Positions 53,050 to 62,898 of a stretch of 64,000 nucleotides of DNA are shown here, one piece after another. Location of the stretch: positions 549,501 through 613,500 of the forward strand of contig NZ_CP066783.1 of the NCBI RefSeq assembly GCF_019186805.1, given 5' to 3'. Position numbers and translations under genes: made by a program. Position 1 is the stretch's first letter. Every line of letters starts with the position of its first letter. Below the pieces are notes generated by a model. That model did not search any database, had not been told where the DNA came from, and saw nothing but the letters and a program-made list of their open reading frames with translations. Source of the stretch: Comamonas fluminis. GTDB taxonomy: Bacteria; Pseudomonadota; Gammaproteobacteria; Burkholderiales; Burkholderiaceae_C.

Positions 53050-54663
53050 ATGAGCCATAACCAGAACACACAACCCATACGCTTTTTCCATCGAGGCGAG
53101 GTGGTCGAGGTGCAGGGCCCGCATCCCACCCGCTCCGTGCTGCAGTGGCTGCGTGAAGATGCGCACTGCACAGGCACCAAGGAAGGCTGCAACGAAGGGG
53201 ACTGCGGCGCCTGCACTGTGGTGATTGGCGAGCTGGCTGAGGCGGGTGATGCCCAGGCTATCAACGGCCTGAAGCTGCAGACCGTCAACGCCTGCATCCA
53301 GTTTCTGCCCAGCCTGCATGGCAAGGCGCTGTTCACGGTGGAAGATCTCAAAAGCCAGTGCCCTGCCAAGGGGGCAGGCCAGGGCGCTTGTGCTGGCAAG
53401 CCTGCGGCTCAGAATCTGCACCCCGTGCAGCAGGCCATGGTGGACTGCCATGGCTCGCAATGCGGCTTTTGCACGCCCGGCATTGTGATGTCGCTGTGGT
53501 CGGCCTACGAGCATCACCAGCAGCAGGGCACGCAGCCCTCGCGTCAGCAACTGGCTGATGAGCTGTCGGGCAATCTGTGCCGCTGCACGGGCTACCGCCC
53601 CATTCTGGATGCGGGCCAGCGCATGTTTGACCTGCCTTCCGTGCGGCTGGACACTGCACCCGTCGTGGCAGCGCTGCAAAGCCTCAATGCCGAGGGTGCA
53701 GGGCTGAACTACGCGGCTACGCAGAATGCGCGCACCGACCATTTCCATGCACCGCGCACGCTGGTAGACCTGGCCAGCCTCTGCGAAGCCAAGCCCAAGG
53801 CGCGCATCGTGGCGGGGTCCACCGATGTAGGCCTCTGGGTGAACAAGCAGTTTCGTGATCTGGGCGACATGATCTATGTGGGCGATGTGGCTGAGATGAA
53901 GCGCATCGAGGTGCGACCTGATGCTGAAGGTGGCGAGCTGTACATCGGTGCCGGTGCTTCGCTGGAGGCCGCTTGGAGCGCGCTGGTGGCGCGTGTGCCC
54001 AGTCTGGCTGATGTGTGGCTGCGTTTTGCTTCCACGCCTATTCGCCACGCGGGAACCATGGGCGGGAATGTGGCCAATGGCTCGCCCATTGGCGATTCGC
54101 CGCCGGTGCTGATGGCGATGGATGCGCAGATCGAACTGCGTAAGGGCGAGCGCGTGCGCCGCATGCTGCTGCAGGATTTCTATGTGGACTATATGAAGAA
54201 CCAGCTTGAGCCTGGCGAATTTGTGCAGGGCATGGCCGTGCCGCTGCCCGCCATGCAGCGCCAGGTGCGTGCGTACAAGATCAGCAAGCGCTTTGACTGC
54301 GATATCTCGGCTCTGTGCGCAGGCTTTGCGCTGGAGCTGGATGGCGACATCGTCAAGGCTGTGCGGCTGGCTTTTGGGGGAATGGCTGCTACGGTAAAGA
54401 GAGCTGCTGGCGCTGAATCTGCCTTGCTTGGGAAGGCATGGAATGCTGAAAGAGTCAAGGCTGCGCAGGCAGCACTGGCGCAAGACTTCAAACCCATGAG
54501 CGATATGCGCGCCAGCGCTGATTACCGCCTGAAGGTGGCGCAGAACCTGATTCAGCGCCTGTGGCTGGAAACCCGTGTCGATCAGCCCATGAATACACAA
54601 GCCACCAGCGTCTGGAGCGTCATGCCCCATGCTATTCCCGTCGCTGCAGCGCAAGGAGTCTGA
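53050..54663 (+). CDS. xdhA: Xanthine dehydrogenase small subunit (Fe-S and FAD)
   Basis: 537 residues. First 2Fe-2S domain with C-T-G-T-K-E-G-C-N-E-G-D-C-G-A-C, second with C-G-F-C-T-P-G and C-R-C-T-G-Y-R-P, then the FAD domain (I-V-A-G-S-T-D-V-G, G-G-N-V-A-N-G-S-P-I-G-D). With XdhB it oxidises hypoxanthine and xanthine to urate using NAD+. ATG 53050 (MSHNQNTQ) is chosen; the frame extends to 52984 but without conservation. It is coupled to xdhB (one base between stop and start). A short stretch at about 54386-54480 uses codons rare in the neighbourhood (two AGA). Confidence 0.95.
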   Translation: MSHNQNTQPIRFFHRGEVVEVQGPHPTRSVLQWLREDAHCTGTKEGCNEGDCGACTVVIGELAEAGDAQAINGLKLQTVNACIQFLPSLHGKALFTVEDLKSQCPAKGAGQGACAGKPAAQNLHPVQQAMVDCHGSQCGFCTPGIVMSLWSAYEHHQQQGTQPSRQQLADELSGNLCRCTGYRPILDAGQRMFDLPSVRLDTAPVVAALQSLNAEGAGLNYAATQNARTDHFHAPRTLVDLASLCEAKPKARIVAGSTDVGLWVNKQFRDLGDMIYVGDVAEMKRIEVRPDAEGGELYIGAGASLEAAWSALVARVPSLADVWLRFASTPIRHAGTMGGNVANGSPIGDSPPVLMAMDAQIELRKGERVRRMLLQDFYVDYMKNQLEPGEFVQGMAVPLPAMQRQVRAYKISKRFDCDISALCAGFALELDGDIVKAVRLAFGGMAATVKRAAGAESALLGKAWNAERVKAAQAALAQDFKPMSDMRASADYRLKVAQNLIQRLWLETRVDQPMNTQATSVWSVMPHAIPVAAAQGV

Positions 54664-54664
54664 G

Positions 54665-57091
54665 ATGAACCACCCGCATGAACTCAAGAGCGAGATGGTC
54701 GCCGAAGCCTTTGCCGACTACCGCAAGAACACCGCCTATCGCGTCAATGAAGGCGCGGAGGCCAAAGCCCATGAACAAGGCACCCGCGTGGGTATCAGTC
54801 GCAAGCATGAATCTGCCCATTTGCACGTGGCGGGCGAGGCTGCGTATATCGACGATCTGCCCGAGCTGGAAGGCACGCTGCACTGCGTGCTGGGCCTGTC
54901 GCCCGTGGCCCATGGCCAGTTGACGGCGCTGGCGCTGGATGCCGTGCGCGCCATGCCCGATGTGGTGGATGTGATGACGGCGGCTGATATTCCGGGCGTC
55001 AACGACTGCGGCTCCATCATTCACGACGACCCGATTTTGTGTGACGGCGAAATCCGCTACGTGGGCCAGCCCCTGTTTGCCGTGATTGCCCGCAACCGCG
55101 ATGCGGCCCGGCGTGCTGCCGCTCTGGCCAAGAGCGTTGCCACCATCAGCGAGCTGCCTGCTGTGCTGACGCCGCACAAGGCCCATGAGCTGGGCCAGTA
55201 TGTGATGCCGCCCATGCATCTGGCGCGCAGCACCCGCGAGGGCGGGGCGCGTGCGGCACTGGAACAGGCGCCCCATCGCTTCAAGGGCAGCTTTGATGTG
55301 GGTGGCCAGGAGCAGTTCTATCTGGAAGGGCAGATCAGCTACGCCATCCCCAAGGAAGATGGCGCGGTGCATGTGCATTGCTCCACCCAGCACCCCAGCG
55401 AGATGCAGCACTTGGTGGCGCATGCCCTGGGCGTGGCCTCGCACAGCGTGCATGTGGAATGCCGCCGCATGGGGGGCGGCTTTGGCGGCAAGGAATCGCA
55501 ATCAGCACTGTTTGCCTGCGTTGCGTCGGTAGCGGCCACGCGTTTGAAAAAGCCGGTGAAGCTGCGTCTGGACCGTGATGATGACTTCATGATTACAGGG
55601 CGCCGTCATTGCTTCTGGTACGAATACGAAGTGGGGCATGACGACGAGGGGCGCGTGCTGGGCGTGGAAATTTCCATGGTCTCGCGTGCGGGCCACTCGG
55701 CAGATCTGTCTGCGCCGGTGATGACGCGTGCGCTGTGCCACTTCGACAATGCCTACTGGTTGCCCGATGTGGACATGCACGGTTATATGGGCAAGACCAA
55801 TACTCAGAGCAACACCGCATTTCGCGGCTTTGGCGGGCCGCAGGGTGCGATCGCGATCGAGAACATTCTGGATACGGTGGCGCGCAATCTGGGGCGTGAT
55901 CCGCTGGATGTGCGGCGCATCAACTTCTACGGCAAGGGGCAGAACAATGTCACGCCCTACGAGCAGGCCGTCAGCGACAACGTCATTCACGAACTGGTGG
56001 CCGAGCTGGAGGCATCCAGCGACTACCGTGCCCGGCGTGAAGCCATCAATGTGTTCAATGCGCAAAGCCCTGTGCTCAAGCACGGGCTGGCGCTGACGCC
56101 GCTGAAGTTCGGCATCTCGTTTAACGTGGCCCACTTCAATCAGGCGGGCGCTCTGGTGCATATCTACACCGATGGCTCCATTCTGGTGAACCATGGCGGC
56201 ACCGAAATGGGGCAGGGCCTGAATACCAAGGTGGCCCAGGTGGTGGCGCATGAGCTGGGTGTGGCTTTCGAGAAAGTGCGCGTGACGGCGACGGACACTA
56301 GCAAGGTGGCCAATACCTCGGCCACGGCAGCATCCACCGGCGCTGACCTCAATGGCAAGGCCGCCCAGGATGCGGCCCGCCAATTGCGCGAGCGACTGGC
56401 CGCATGCGCAGTGCGCCTGCACGGCGGTAGCGAAGCCGATGTGCGCTTTGGCAATGACTGCGTGCAGGTCAACGGTCAGAGTGTTGCCTTTGCCGATCTG
56501 GTGCGCAGCGCCTATCTGCAGCGTGTGCAGCTATGGTCTGACGGCTTTTATGCCACGCCGGGCCTGCACTGGGATGGCAAGGCCATGAAGGGGCATCCTT
56601 TCTTCTATTTCGCTTATGGCGCTGCTGTCAGTGAGGTGGCCATCGACACGCTGACGGGTGAATGGAAGCTGCTGCGCGCTGATGTGCTGCACGATGTGGG
56701 CCGCTCGCTGAACCCTGCCGTGGACGTGGGCCAGGTCGAGGGTGCTTTCATTCAGGGCATGGGCTGGCTGACCACGGAAGAGCTGGTCTGGCATCCGCAA
56801 AGCGGCAAGCTGATGACGCATGCCCCCAGCACCTACAAGATTCCGACGGCCAATGACTGCCCGCCGGTTTTCAATGTGCGCCTGTTTGAGGGCGAGAACT
56901 ACGAGGACTCGATTCACCGCAGCAAGGCCGTGGGCGAGCCACCGCTGCTGCTGCCGTTTTCGGTGTTCTTCGCCATTCGCGATGCTGTGTCGGCTGCGGG
57001 AGATCACCGCGTTGACCCACCGCTGCAGGCGCCCGCAACATCGGAATCCATTTTGCGAGCAGTGGATGCCGTGCAGGGGCACACTGCCTAG
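54665..57091 (+). CDS. xdhB: Xanthine dehydrogenase large subunit (molybdopterin)
   Basis: 808 residues, the molybdenum cofactor subunit. Motifs: G-G-G-F-G-G-K-E-S, the active-site arginine region N-T-A-F-R-G-F-G-G-P-Q-G, G-T-E-M-G-Q-G-L-N-T-K, and the catalytic Glu in A-V-G-E-P-P. No XdhC (cofactor-inserting chaperone) gene follows; the next gene is a purine permease, so XdhC must be encoded elsewhere. Confidence 0.95.
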   Translation: MNHPHELKSEMVAEAFADYRKNTAYRVNEGAEAKAHEQGTRVGISRKHESAHLHVAGEAAYIDDLPELEGTLHCVLGLSPVAHGQLTALALDAVRAMPDVVDVMTAADIPGVNDCGSIIHDDPILCDGEIRYVGQPLFAVIARNRDAARRAAALAKSVATISELPAVLTPHKAHELGQYVMPPMHLARSTREGGARAALEQAPHRFKGSFDVGGQEQFYLEGQISYAIPKEDGAVHVHCSTQHPSEMQHLVAHALGVASHSVHVECRRMGGGFGGKESQSALFACVASVAATRLKKPVKLRLDRDDDFMITGRRHCFWYEYEVGHDDEGRVLGVEISMVSRAGHSADLSAPVMTRALCHFDNAYWLPDVDMHGYMGKTNTQSNTAFRGFGGPQGAIAIENILDTVARNLGRDPLDVRRINFYGKGQNNVTPYEQAVSDNVIHELVAELEASSDYRARREAINVFNAQSPVLKHGLALTPLKFGISFNVAHFNQAGALVHIYTDGSILVNHGGTEMGQGLNTKVAQVVAHELGVAFEKVRVTATDTSKVANTSATAASTGADLNGKAAQDAARQLRERLAACAVRLHGGSEADVRFGNDCVQVNGQSVAFADLVRSAYLQRVQLWSDGFYATPGLHWDGKAMKGHPFFYFAYGAAVSEVAIDTLTGEWKLLRADVLHDVGRSLNPAVDVGQVEGAFIQGMGWLTTEELVWHPQSGKLMTHAPSTYKIPTANDCPPVFNVRLFEGENYEDSIHRSKAVGEPPLLLPFSVFFAIRDAVSAAGDHRVDPPLQAPATSESILRAVDAVQGHTA

Positions 57092-57254
57092 CTTTTCCTC
57101 AAGGGTGTTGTCGCCCCGCGGGCGGCAGCCAATCTGAATCATGGCTGATTGCTGCGGGGCAAGGTCATGTGCTGCACCGCCAATGCAACGGGGGCAGGAG
57201 TTGGCGCGTTCCTCACGTTGCGCCTTGCATGTAAAACAACACGGAGACTATGCA

Positions 57255-58556
57255 ATGAACTGGACAGAGCGGATTTTCAAACTCAACGAGCACCACACCA
57301 ATGTGCGAACGGAGCTGGTGGCAGGGCTGACCACCTTTCTTTCAATGGCCTACATCATGTTCGTCAATCCCTCGATTCTGGGGGATGCGGGCATGCCCAA
57401 GGGGGCGGTGTTTGTCGCGACCTGCCTGATCGCAGCGCTGGGCTCCACCATCATGGCGCTCTATGCCAACTACCCCATCGCACTGGCGCCAGGCATGGGG
57501 CTGAATGCCTATTTTGCTTATGTCGTGGTGCTCAAGATGGGCTACACATGGGAAGCTGCGCTGGGGGCCGTGTTTGTTTCCGGCTGTCTGTTTCTGATCT
57601 GCACCATGCTGGGCCTGCGTGAGCTCATCATCAAAGGCATTCCTCAGTCCATACGGGTATCCATCACTGTGGGTCTGGGCCTGTTTCTGGCGTTGATCGC
57701 GCTGAAAACTGCGGGCGTGGTTGCCGCGGATCAGAATACCTATGTGACGCTGGGCGATCTGCACAAGCCCGAAGTCATCATGGCTGCGGTGGGCTTTTTG
57801 CTGATTGTGGTGCTGGACCGGCTCAAGGTGCCCGGTGCGCTGTTGATCGGCATTCTGGCGGTGACGGTTGGCTCATTCTTCTTTGGCGGCAACAAGTTCA
57901 ATGGCGTGTTCTCCATGCCACCGTCCATCGAGCCAACCTTCATGAAGCTCGACATCAAGACCGCCGTGACGAGCGGTATTCTCAATGTGGTGCTGGTCTT
58001 CTTTCTTGTGGAACTGTTTGATGCCACTGGCACGCTGATGGGCGTGGCACGCCGAGCAGGCCTGCTGGTGCCTGAGCGTATGGGTCGTTTCAACCGTTCG
58101 CTGCTGGCGGATTCTGGAGCCATTTTCTTTGGCTCCATCCTCGGCACTTCCAGCACCACGGCCTATGTGGAAAGTGCTGCTGGGGTGCAGGCCGGTGGCC
58201 GCACGGGCCTGACGGCGCTGACGGTTGCCGTCCTGTTCCTGGCATGCCTGTTCATCGCGCCGCTGGCCGGTGTGGTGCCCGGTTATGCGACAGCGCCTGC
58301 GCTGCTGTTTGTGGCCTGCCTGATGCTCAAGGATCTGACAGAGGTGAAATGGGAAGAGACCACGGAGTCCGTGCCTGCGGTGATTACGGCGCTGATGATG
58401 CCTTTCACCTACTCGATTGCCAACGGTCTGGCCTTTGGTTTCATTACCTATGCCGTGCTCAAGCTGTTCACCGGCAAAGTGCGCGAAGTGCACTGGATCA
58501 TGTGGGTGATTGCAGGCCTGTTCCTGTTCAAGTTCATCTATCTGGGCGGCCACTGA
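57255..58556 (+). CDS. NCS2-family purine permease (AzgA-like)
   Basis: 433 residues with 12-14 membrane helices. N-terminal T-F-L-S-M-A-Y-I-M-F-V-N-P and A-P-G-M-G-L-N-A-Y-F, plus G-T-S-S-T-T-A-Y-V-E-S-A-A-G, mark the AzgA/GhxP branch, which takes up adenine, guanine or hypoxanthine. ATG 57255 is chosen; the longer frame from 57141 is unconserved. Next to xdhAB it most likely supplies hypoxanthine or xanthine. Confidence 0.92.
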   Translation: MNWTERIFKLNEHHTNVRTELVAGLTTFLSMAYIMFVNPSILGDAGMPKGAVFVATCLIAALGSTIMALYANYPIALAPGMGLNAYFAYVVVLKMGYTWEAALGAVFVSGCLFLICTMLGLRELIIKGIPQSIRVSITVGLGLFLALIALKTAGVVAADQNTYVTLGDLHKPEVIMAAVGFLLIVVLDRLKVPGALLIGILAVTVGSFFFGGNKFNGVFSMPPSIEPTFMKLDIKTAVTSGILNVVLVFFLVELFDATGTLMGVARRAGLLVPERMGRFNRSLLADSGAIFFGSILGTSSTTAYVESAAGVQAGGRTGLTALTVAVLFLACLFIAPLAGVVPGYATAPALLFVACLMLKDLTEVKWEETTESVPAVITALMMPFTYSIANGLAFGFITYAVLKLFTGKVREVHWIMWVIAGLFLFKFIYLGGH

Positions 58557-58574
58557 GGCACAGCCCCTGAAATG

Positions 58575-58602
58575 AAAAAGGCGACCGCTGGGTCGCCTTT
58601 TT
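58575..58602. terminator. Bidirectional terminator
   Basis: AAAAAGGCGACC-gctg-GGTCGCCTTTTT, a perfect 12-bp stem between convergent genes. Confidence 0.93.
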
Positions 58603-58616
58603 TTGTGCTCGCTTTG

Positions 58617-59765
58617 TCAGGCCGGATAGATGGCACCCAGAATGCGCGGGCCTTGCGCGCCAGTGACGCTGGCCAGATTGCCGGGCAGGCCCCGCATGCA
58701 TTGGCGTGCCAGCCAGGCAAAAGCGGCGGCTTCAACCTCCAGCGGCGGCAGGCCACGGTCTGCGGTGGTGGTGACGCGGACATTGGGCAGCAAGGCTGCC
58801 AGCCTCTGCATCAGACAGGTATTGAGCGCGCCGCCGCCGCACACCAGCAACTCCTTGCCGCCTTTGCCAAAACGCTTCACCGCATCAGCGCAACTGGCGG
58901 CAGTGAATTCGGTCAATGTGGCTTGCACATCGGCGGGGCTGGCATGGGCCGCATGCTGGCGCAGATGCTCCGCTAGCCAATCGGCGTGGAACAGATCGCG
59001 GCCCGTGCTTTTGGGGGGGCTTTGTGCCAGATAGGGATCGCTCAGCATGGCGGTCAGCAGCCCGACGATGACTTGCCCGCTGGCCGCCCACTGGCCGCCC
59101 GCGTCATAGGGCTTGCCAGTGTGGCGCAGGCACCAGCCGTCCATCAGCGCATTGCCGGTGCCTGTGTCAAAGCCAAGCACCGAGCCATCAGCGCCCAGCA
59201 CGCTGAGGTTGGCAATGCCGCCGATATTGAGCACCAGCGCCGTTTCCTGTTCTTTCCCAAACACGCCTTGATGAAAGGCCGGTACCAGTGGTGCGCCCTG
59301 ACCGCCAGCGGCCACATCGCGGCTGCGCAGATCGGCCACAACGGTGATGCCCGTCAGTTCGGCCAGTAATGCGGGGCTGTTGAGCTGCAATGTATAGCCA
59401 GTGCCATCAAACATCTGAGGGCGATGGCGAACGGTTTGACCATGTGCCCCGATGGCCGCAATCTGGCTGGCCTGCAGGCCGCTGGCTTGCAGCAGCTGCG
59501 CAACGACCTGCGCATAGTGGCGAGCAATGGCATTGGCTGCCAGTGCGGCGCGGTGCAGCTCGTTATTGCCATCCGGACTGTTCAGTGCCAGTAGTTCTGC
59601 ACGCAGCGTGCTATCAAAATCACAGCTGGCATGCTGCTGAACCTTTGTGCCCTGGCTGAAGTCCACGATCACGCCATCCACACCATCGAGCGAGGTGCCG
59701 GACATCAGCCCGATGTACAGAGATCGTTGGGCAGCTTGTTCAATGGCGTTGGGCATGAAAGGCAT
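58617..59765 (-). CDS. anmK: Anhydro-N-acetylmuramic acid kinase
   Basis: 382 residues. It phosphorylates and opens 1,6-anhydro-MurNAc during cell-wall recycling. Motifs: G-L-M-S-G-T-S-L-D-G-V-D at the start, G-A-H-G-Q-T-V-R-H, N-I-G-G-I-A-N and G-F-D-T-G-T-G-N. The start at 59765 could also be the Met three codons later. It is followed upstream by the M23 peptidase gene, also a wall enzyme, in the same direction. Confidence 0.95.
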   Translation of the reverse strand: MPFMPNAIEQAAQRSLYIGLMSGTSLDGVDGVIVDFSQGTKVQQHASCDFDSTLRAELLALNSPDGNNELHRAALAANAIARHYAQVVAQLLQASGLQASQIAAIGAHGQTVRHRPQMFDGTGYTLQLNSPALLAELTGITVVADLRSRDVAAGGQGAPLVPAFHQGVFGKEQETALVLNIGGIANLSVLGADGSVLGFDTGTGNALMDGWCLRHTGKPYDAGGQWAASGQVIVGLLTAMLSDPYLAQSPPKSTGRDLFHADWLAEHLRQHAAHASPADVQATLTEFTAASCADAVKRFGKGGKELLVCGGGALNTCLMQRLAALLPNVRVTTTADRGLPPLEVEAAAFAWLARQCMRGLPGNLASVTGAQGPRILGAIYPA

Positions 59766-59849
59766 TCGAGAAGAAGGTGTGCACTATCTTAGCTGTAGCG
59801 CATGGCGCTTGATGGATAAGCGCTAGCGGCGATACGGATGCTGAACCCA

Positions 59850-59876
59850 TGAAAAAGGGCTGCATCTGCAGCCCTT
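59850..59876 (-). terminator. Terminator of the M23 peptidase gene
   Basis: AAGGGCTGCA-tc-TGCAGCCCTT with an A run to the left, which is the T run on the minus strand. Confidence 0.85.
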
Positions 59877-59902
59877 GAGAGTCGTCGCCCGGAAAAAGGG
59901 GC

Positions 59903-61261
59903 TTACTGTGCGCTTGCCATGGCGTAGGAGCGAGTGCCTGCAGCGAGTTCTACGCGCATCTGTGCGGCCAGCTTGTCAAAGGCTGGACGGGATGCTTTGG
60001 AGATGGCTTTGGCCGAGTCTGTTGCCTGAGCAATCGTCAGAGGATCGCGCTGTTCACCCTTTTCGCGGAATTCGAAGTGCAGGTGCGGGCCCGTTGCCCA
60101 GCCTGTTGATCCCACGGCGCCGATCACGTCACCTTGCTCAACGCGCTGACCCTGTCTTACATCCATGCTGCTCAGGTGGGCGTACACGGTGGTGCGCTGG
60201 TTGGAGTGCTCAACAAACACAACGTTTCCGTAGCCGTTTTGCACGCCGGCAAAGGAGACTGTGCCTTCACCAACAGTACGCACCTTGGTGCCTGTAGGGG
60301 CGGCAAAGTCGGTTCCCAGGTGGGCACGCCAAGTGTTTTGAATGGGGTGCAGACGCATGGCAAAGCCGCTGCTGATGCGGGAGAACTCCACGGGGTAGTT
60401 CAGGAAAGCCTGCTGTTTGCTCTTTCCATCCAGCGTGTAGTAGCCACCCTTTTGCCCAGGCTCCTGGAACCAGATGGCTTGCAGAGTCTTGCCACTGTTG
60501 TGGAACTCGGCGCTCAGCACGCGTCCAGCGCGCAGAGGTTCTCCGTCGGCCTCCAGGGCTTCATACGCAACGGCGAAGCGATCACCTTTGCGAATGCCGC
60601 GATGGAAATCAAGCTCGCTCTGAAAAATATCGGCCATCTGCACCGCAATGCTGTCGGGAATGCCTGCGTCATCGGTGGTGGTGAAGAAGGAGTTGCGGAC
60701 GATGCCGCCAGCCAGGCGCGGCGTGGCCACCAGCTTGTCTGTTTCCGTGCGGGTAGCCAGTTTGCCGTCCTTGCGCTCGACGATAAGACGCTTGAAGGTG
60801 CCATCATCATCAGGCGCCCAGCGCACGGTCAGCTTGGAGAGTTCATGCTGGGATGTAACCTCAGCACTGACGAGTCTGCCAACGCGGCCTAGTATGTTCT
60901 GGCGAACATCGTTGTTCGAGCGCATGAAAGCTGCAGCCTGAGGGTCTGCAATTCCCAGGCGCTGCAGGAGCGACTCGGAACTGTCGTTGTTACGAACAGT
61001 CTCGGAGCGGTAAAGGGAGAACGCCTGCAGGTCTGTCAGCTCGGCCAGGTCATGGCCGGTGGCCAGAGACACAACGGGTTCTGTCAGTGTGCGAACGGGG
61101 AGATCGGCGGGGTCGGGGCCCAGGTTGGCCACAGCGAAGGCGCCACTGCCACCGGTCAGCAAGACAGCCGCCAGCGCAGCCGAGGCGCGCTTGGGGTGTT
61201 TTTGCAAAGCCGATGTCAGCCGTGCCATCAGTGTACCGCCGGCATTTTTCAAGCCAGTCAT
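59903..61261 (-). CDS. M23-family metallopeptidase (MepM-like)
   Basis: 452 residues. An N-terminal membrane segment ([11 protein letters not shown]) acts as signal or anchor. A long middle region is likely OapA/Csd3-like, and the C-terminal LytM domain has zinc ligands in H-L-G-T-D and H-L-H-F. MepM-type enzymes cut peptide cross-links in peptidoglycan. ATG 61261 is chosen, preceded by AAGGATC; an in-frame start at 61402 overlaps the tyrS leader. Divergent from tyrS. Confidence 0.9.
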   Translation of the reverse strand: MTGLKNAGGTLMARLTSALQKHPKRASAALAAVLLTGGSGAFAVANLGPDPADLPVRTLTEPVVSLATGHDLAELTDLQAFSLYRSETVRNNDSSESLLQRLGIADPQAAAFMRSNNDVRQNILGRVGRLVSAEVTSQHELSKLTVRWAPDDDGTFKRLIVERKDGKLATRTETDKLVATPRLAGGIVRNSFFTTTDDAGIPDSIAVQMADIFQSELDFHRGIRKGDRFAVAYEALEADGEPLRAGRVLSAEFHNSGKTLQAIWFQEPGQKGGYYTLDGKSKQQAFLNYPVEFSRISSGFAMRLHPIQNTWRAHLGTDFAAPTGTKVRTVGEGTVSFAGVQNGYGNVVFVEHSNQRTTVYAHLSSMDVRQGQRVEQGDVIGAVGSTGWATGPHLHFEFREKGEQRDPLTIAQATDSAKAISKASRPAFDKLAAQMRVELAAGTRSYAMASAQ

Positions 61262-61451
61262 CAAAATCGGAGATCCTTGGAAAACGTGTCTGAGAAGTTG
61301 GCATAAGTCGCGGCTGACACGTCTCCAGCAGCTCAACCGTGCCATAAGTCCATCCAAAGAGGTCACTATGAGGGAGCAGTCTAGAATTGGCCGCGAGACC
61401 AAACCCCCAAGTATATCGATCGCGTCCTACCGCGCCTGCCGAAAAACCCTT

Positions 61452-62684
61452 ATGAATCAATCTGCTGTTACAACTTACCCCGTGACCGACAGAGTGAACC
61501 AGGCCCTGGAAGTCACTCTTCGCGGAGTCGATGAGCTGCTGCCCAAAGACGAATGGGTCCAGAAACTGGCCAAGTCCGAGGCCACGGGTGTGCCTTTGCG
61601 CATCAAGCTGGGTCTGGATCCAACGGCGCCCGACATCCACCTGGGTCACACCGTGGTGCTCAACAAGATGCGCCAGCTGCAGGATCTGGGCCACCAGGTG
61701 ATTTTCCTGATTGGTGACTTCACCACGCTGATTGGCGACCCTTCTGGCCGCAACAGCACACGCCCGCCACTGACGGCCGAGCAGATCAAGGTCAATGCCG
61801 AGACTTACTACACCCAGGCCGCCAAGGTGCTGGACCCGGCCAGGACCGAGGTTCGTTACAACAGCGAGTGGTGCGACAAGCTGGGCGCGCGCGGCATGAT
61901 CGAACTGTCGGCCAAGTACACCGTGGCCCGCATGATGGAGCGCAACGACTTTCACACGCGCTTTACCGAAGGCAGCTCCATCAGCCTGCACGAGTTTCTG
62001 TACCCGCTGCTGCAGGGCTATGACTCGGTGGCGCTCAAGGCCGACCTGGAACTGGGCGGCACGGACCAGAAGTTCAACCTGATGATGGGGCGTCACCTTC
62101 AGGCTGAATATGGGCAGGAGCAGCAGTGTGTGCTCACAATGCCGCTGCTGGTGGGGCTGGATGGCGTGCACAAGATGTCCAAGTCCAAGAACAACTACAT
62201 CGGTATCACCGAAGACGCCAACACCATGTTTGCCAAGGTGCTGTCGATTTCGGACGACCTGATGTGGGACTGGTTCACCCTGCTGTCCTTCATGAGCCTG
62301 CCCGAAATCGCAGCGCTCAAGCTGGAGATTGAAGGCGGACGCAACCCCAAGGACGCCAAGGTGCTGCTGGCCAAGGAAATCACGGCGCGCTTTCACAGCG
62401 CTGCGGCAGCCGAGGCGGCGGAGCAGGACTTTATCAACCGCTCCAAGGGCGGCATTCCTGATGACATTCCTGAAGTGAGCGTGTCCGGCGCGCCCATCGG
62501 CATTGCGGCCCTGGTCAAGCAGGCCAATCTGGCCGCCTCCAACGGCGAAGCCAACCGCCTGATCGACGGCGGTGGTGTGCGCGTGGATGGCGTGGTCATC
62601 AGCGACAAGGGCTTGAAGCTGGACGCTGGCACCTTTGTGCTGCAGGTGGGCAAGCGCAAGTTTGCGCGAGTGACCTTGAGCTAA
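61452..62684 (+). CDS. tyrS: Tyrosyl-tRNA synthetase
   Basis: 410 residues. Class I signatures H-L-G-H (HIGH) and K-M-S-K-S are present, and a C-terminal S4-like RNA-binding domain ([14 protein letters not shown]) closes it. ATG 61452 fits the family; the frame runs upstream to 61059 antisense to the peptidase gene and is not real. Its TAA runs straight into an A-type repeat. Confidence 0.96.
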   Translation: MNQSAVTTYPVTDRVNQALEVTLRGVDELLPKDEWVQKLAKSEATGVPLRIKLGLDPTAPDIHLGHTVVLNKMRQLQDLGHQVIFLIGDFTTLIGDPSGRNSTRPPLTAEQIKVNAETYYTQAAKVLDPARTEVRYNSEWCDKLGARGMIELSAKYTVARMMERNDFHTRFTEGSSISLHEFLYPLLQGYDSVALKADLELGGTDQKFNLMMGRHLQAEYGQEQQCVLTMPLLVGLDGVHKMSKSKNNYIGITEDANTMFAKVLSISDDLMWDWFTLLSFMSLPEIAALKLEIEGGRNPKDAKVLLAKEITARFHSAAAAEAAEQDFINRSKGGIPDDIPEVSVSGAPIGIAALVKQANLAASNGEANRLIDGGGVRVDGVVISDKGLKLDAGTFVLQVGKRKFARVTLS

Positions 62685-62787
62685 CCCCCTGAGGCGCTTT
62701 GCGCCTTCCCCCTTTCTCTACGCGCTGCGCGCTAGGGAAGGGGGACGACAGCCTCGCTGCGGGGCGGCCCTTGCTTGCTGTCTCTTG
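62685..62787 (+). repeat. A-type repeat after tyrS
   Basis: Begins CCCCCTGAGGCGCTTTGCGCC immediately after the TAA and ends CTTGCTTGCTGTC. The long hairpin TTCCCCCTTTC...GGAAGGGGGA encloses CGCGC-TGC-GCGC. Confidence 0.85.
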
Positions 62788-62805
62788 GTTGCAGTGCCCT
62801 GCTTT

Positions 62806-62898
62806 TAAAAAGAGAGCTGTTCGCGCTTGATGCTGCTGTGTTTCAAATCACTTTGTGTTTGAACACTGCATAGATCAAGCGCTGGCAGCTCTCTTTTT
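62806..62898. repeat. B-type inverted repeat behind the tyrS A repeat
   Basis: Arms AAAAAGAGAGCTGTTCGCGC (from about 62808) and the matching arm ending in CAGCTCTCTTTTT (about 62897), 25 bp with a few mismatches. The right arm overlaps the end of the LysR gene. It lies about 20 bases after the A repeat, the same A-then-B order as behind ahcY. Confidence 0.8.

Noticed and set aside
61059..61451. N-terminal extension of tyrS by 131 codons
   Set aside because: It is antisense to the M23 peptidase gene; family length and the N-terminus support ATG 61452.
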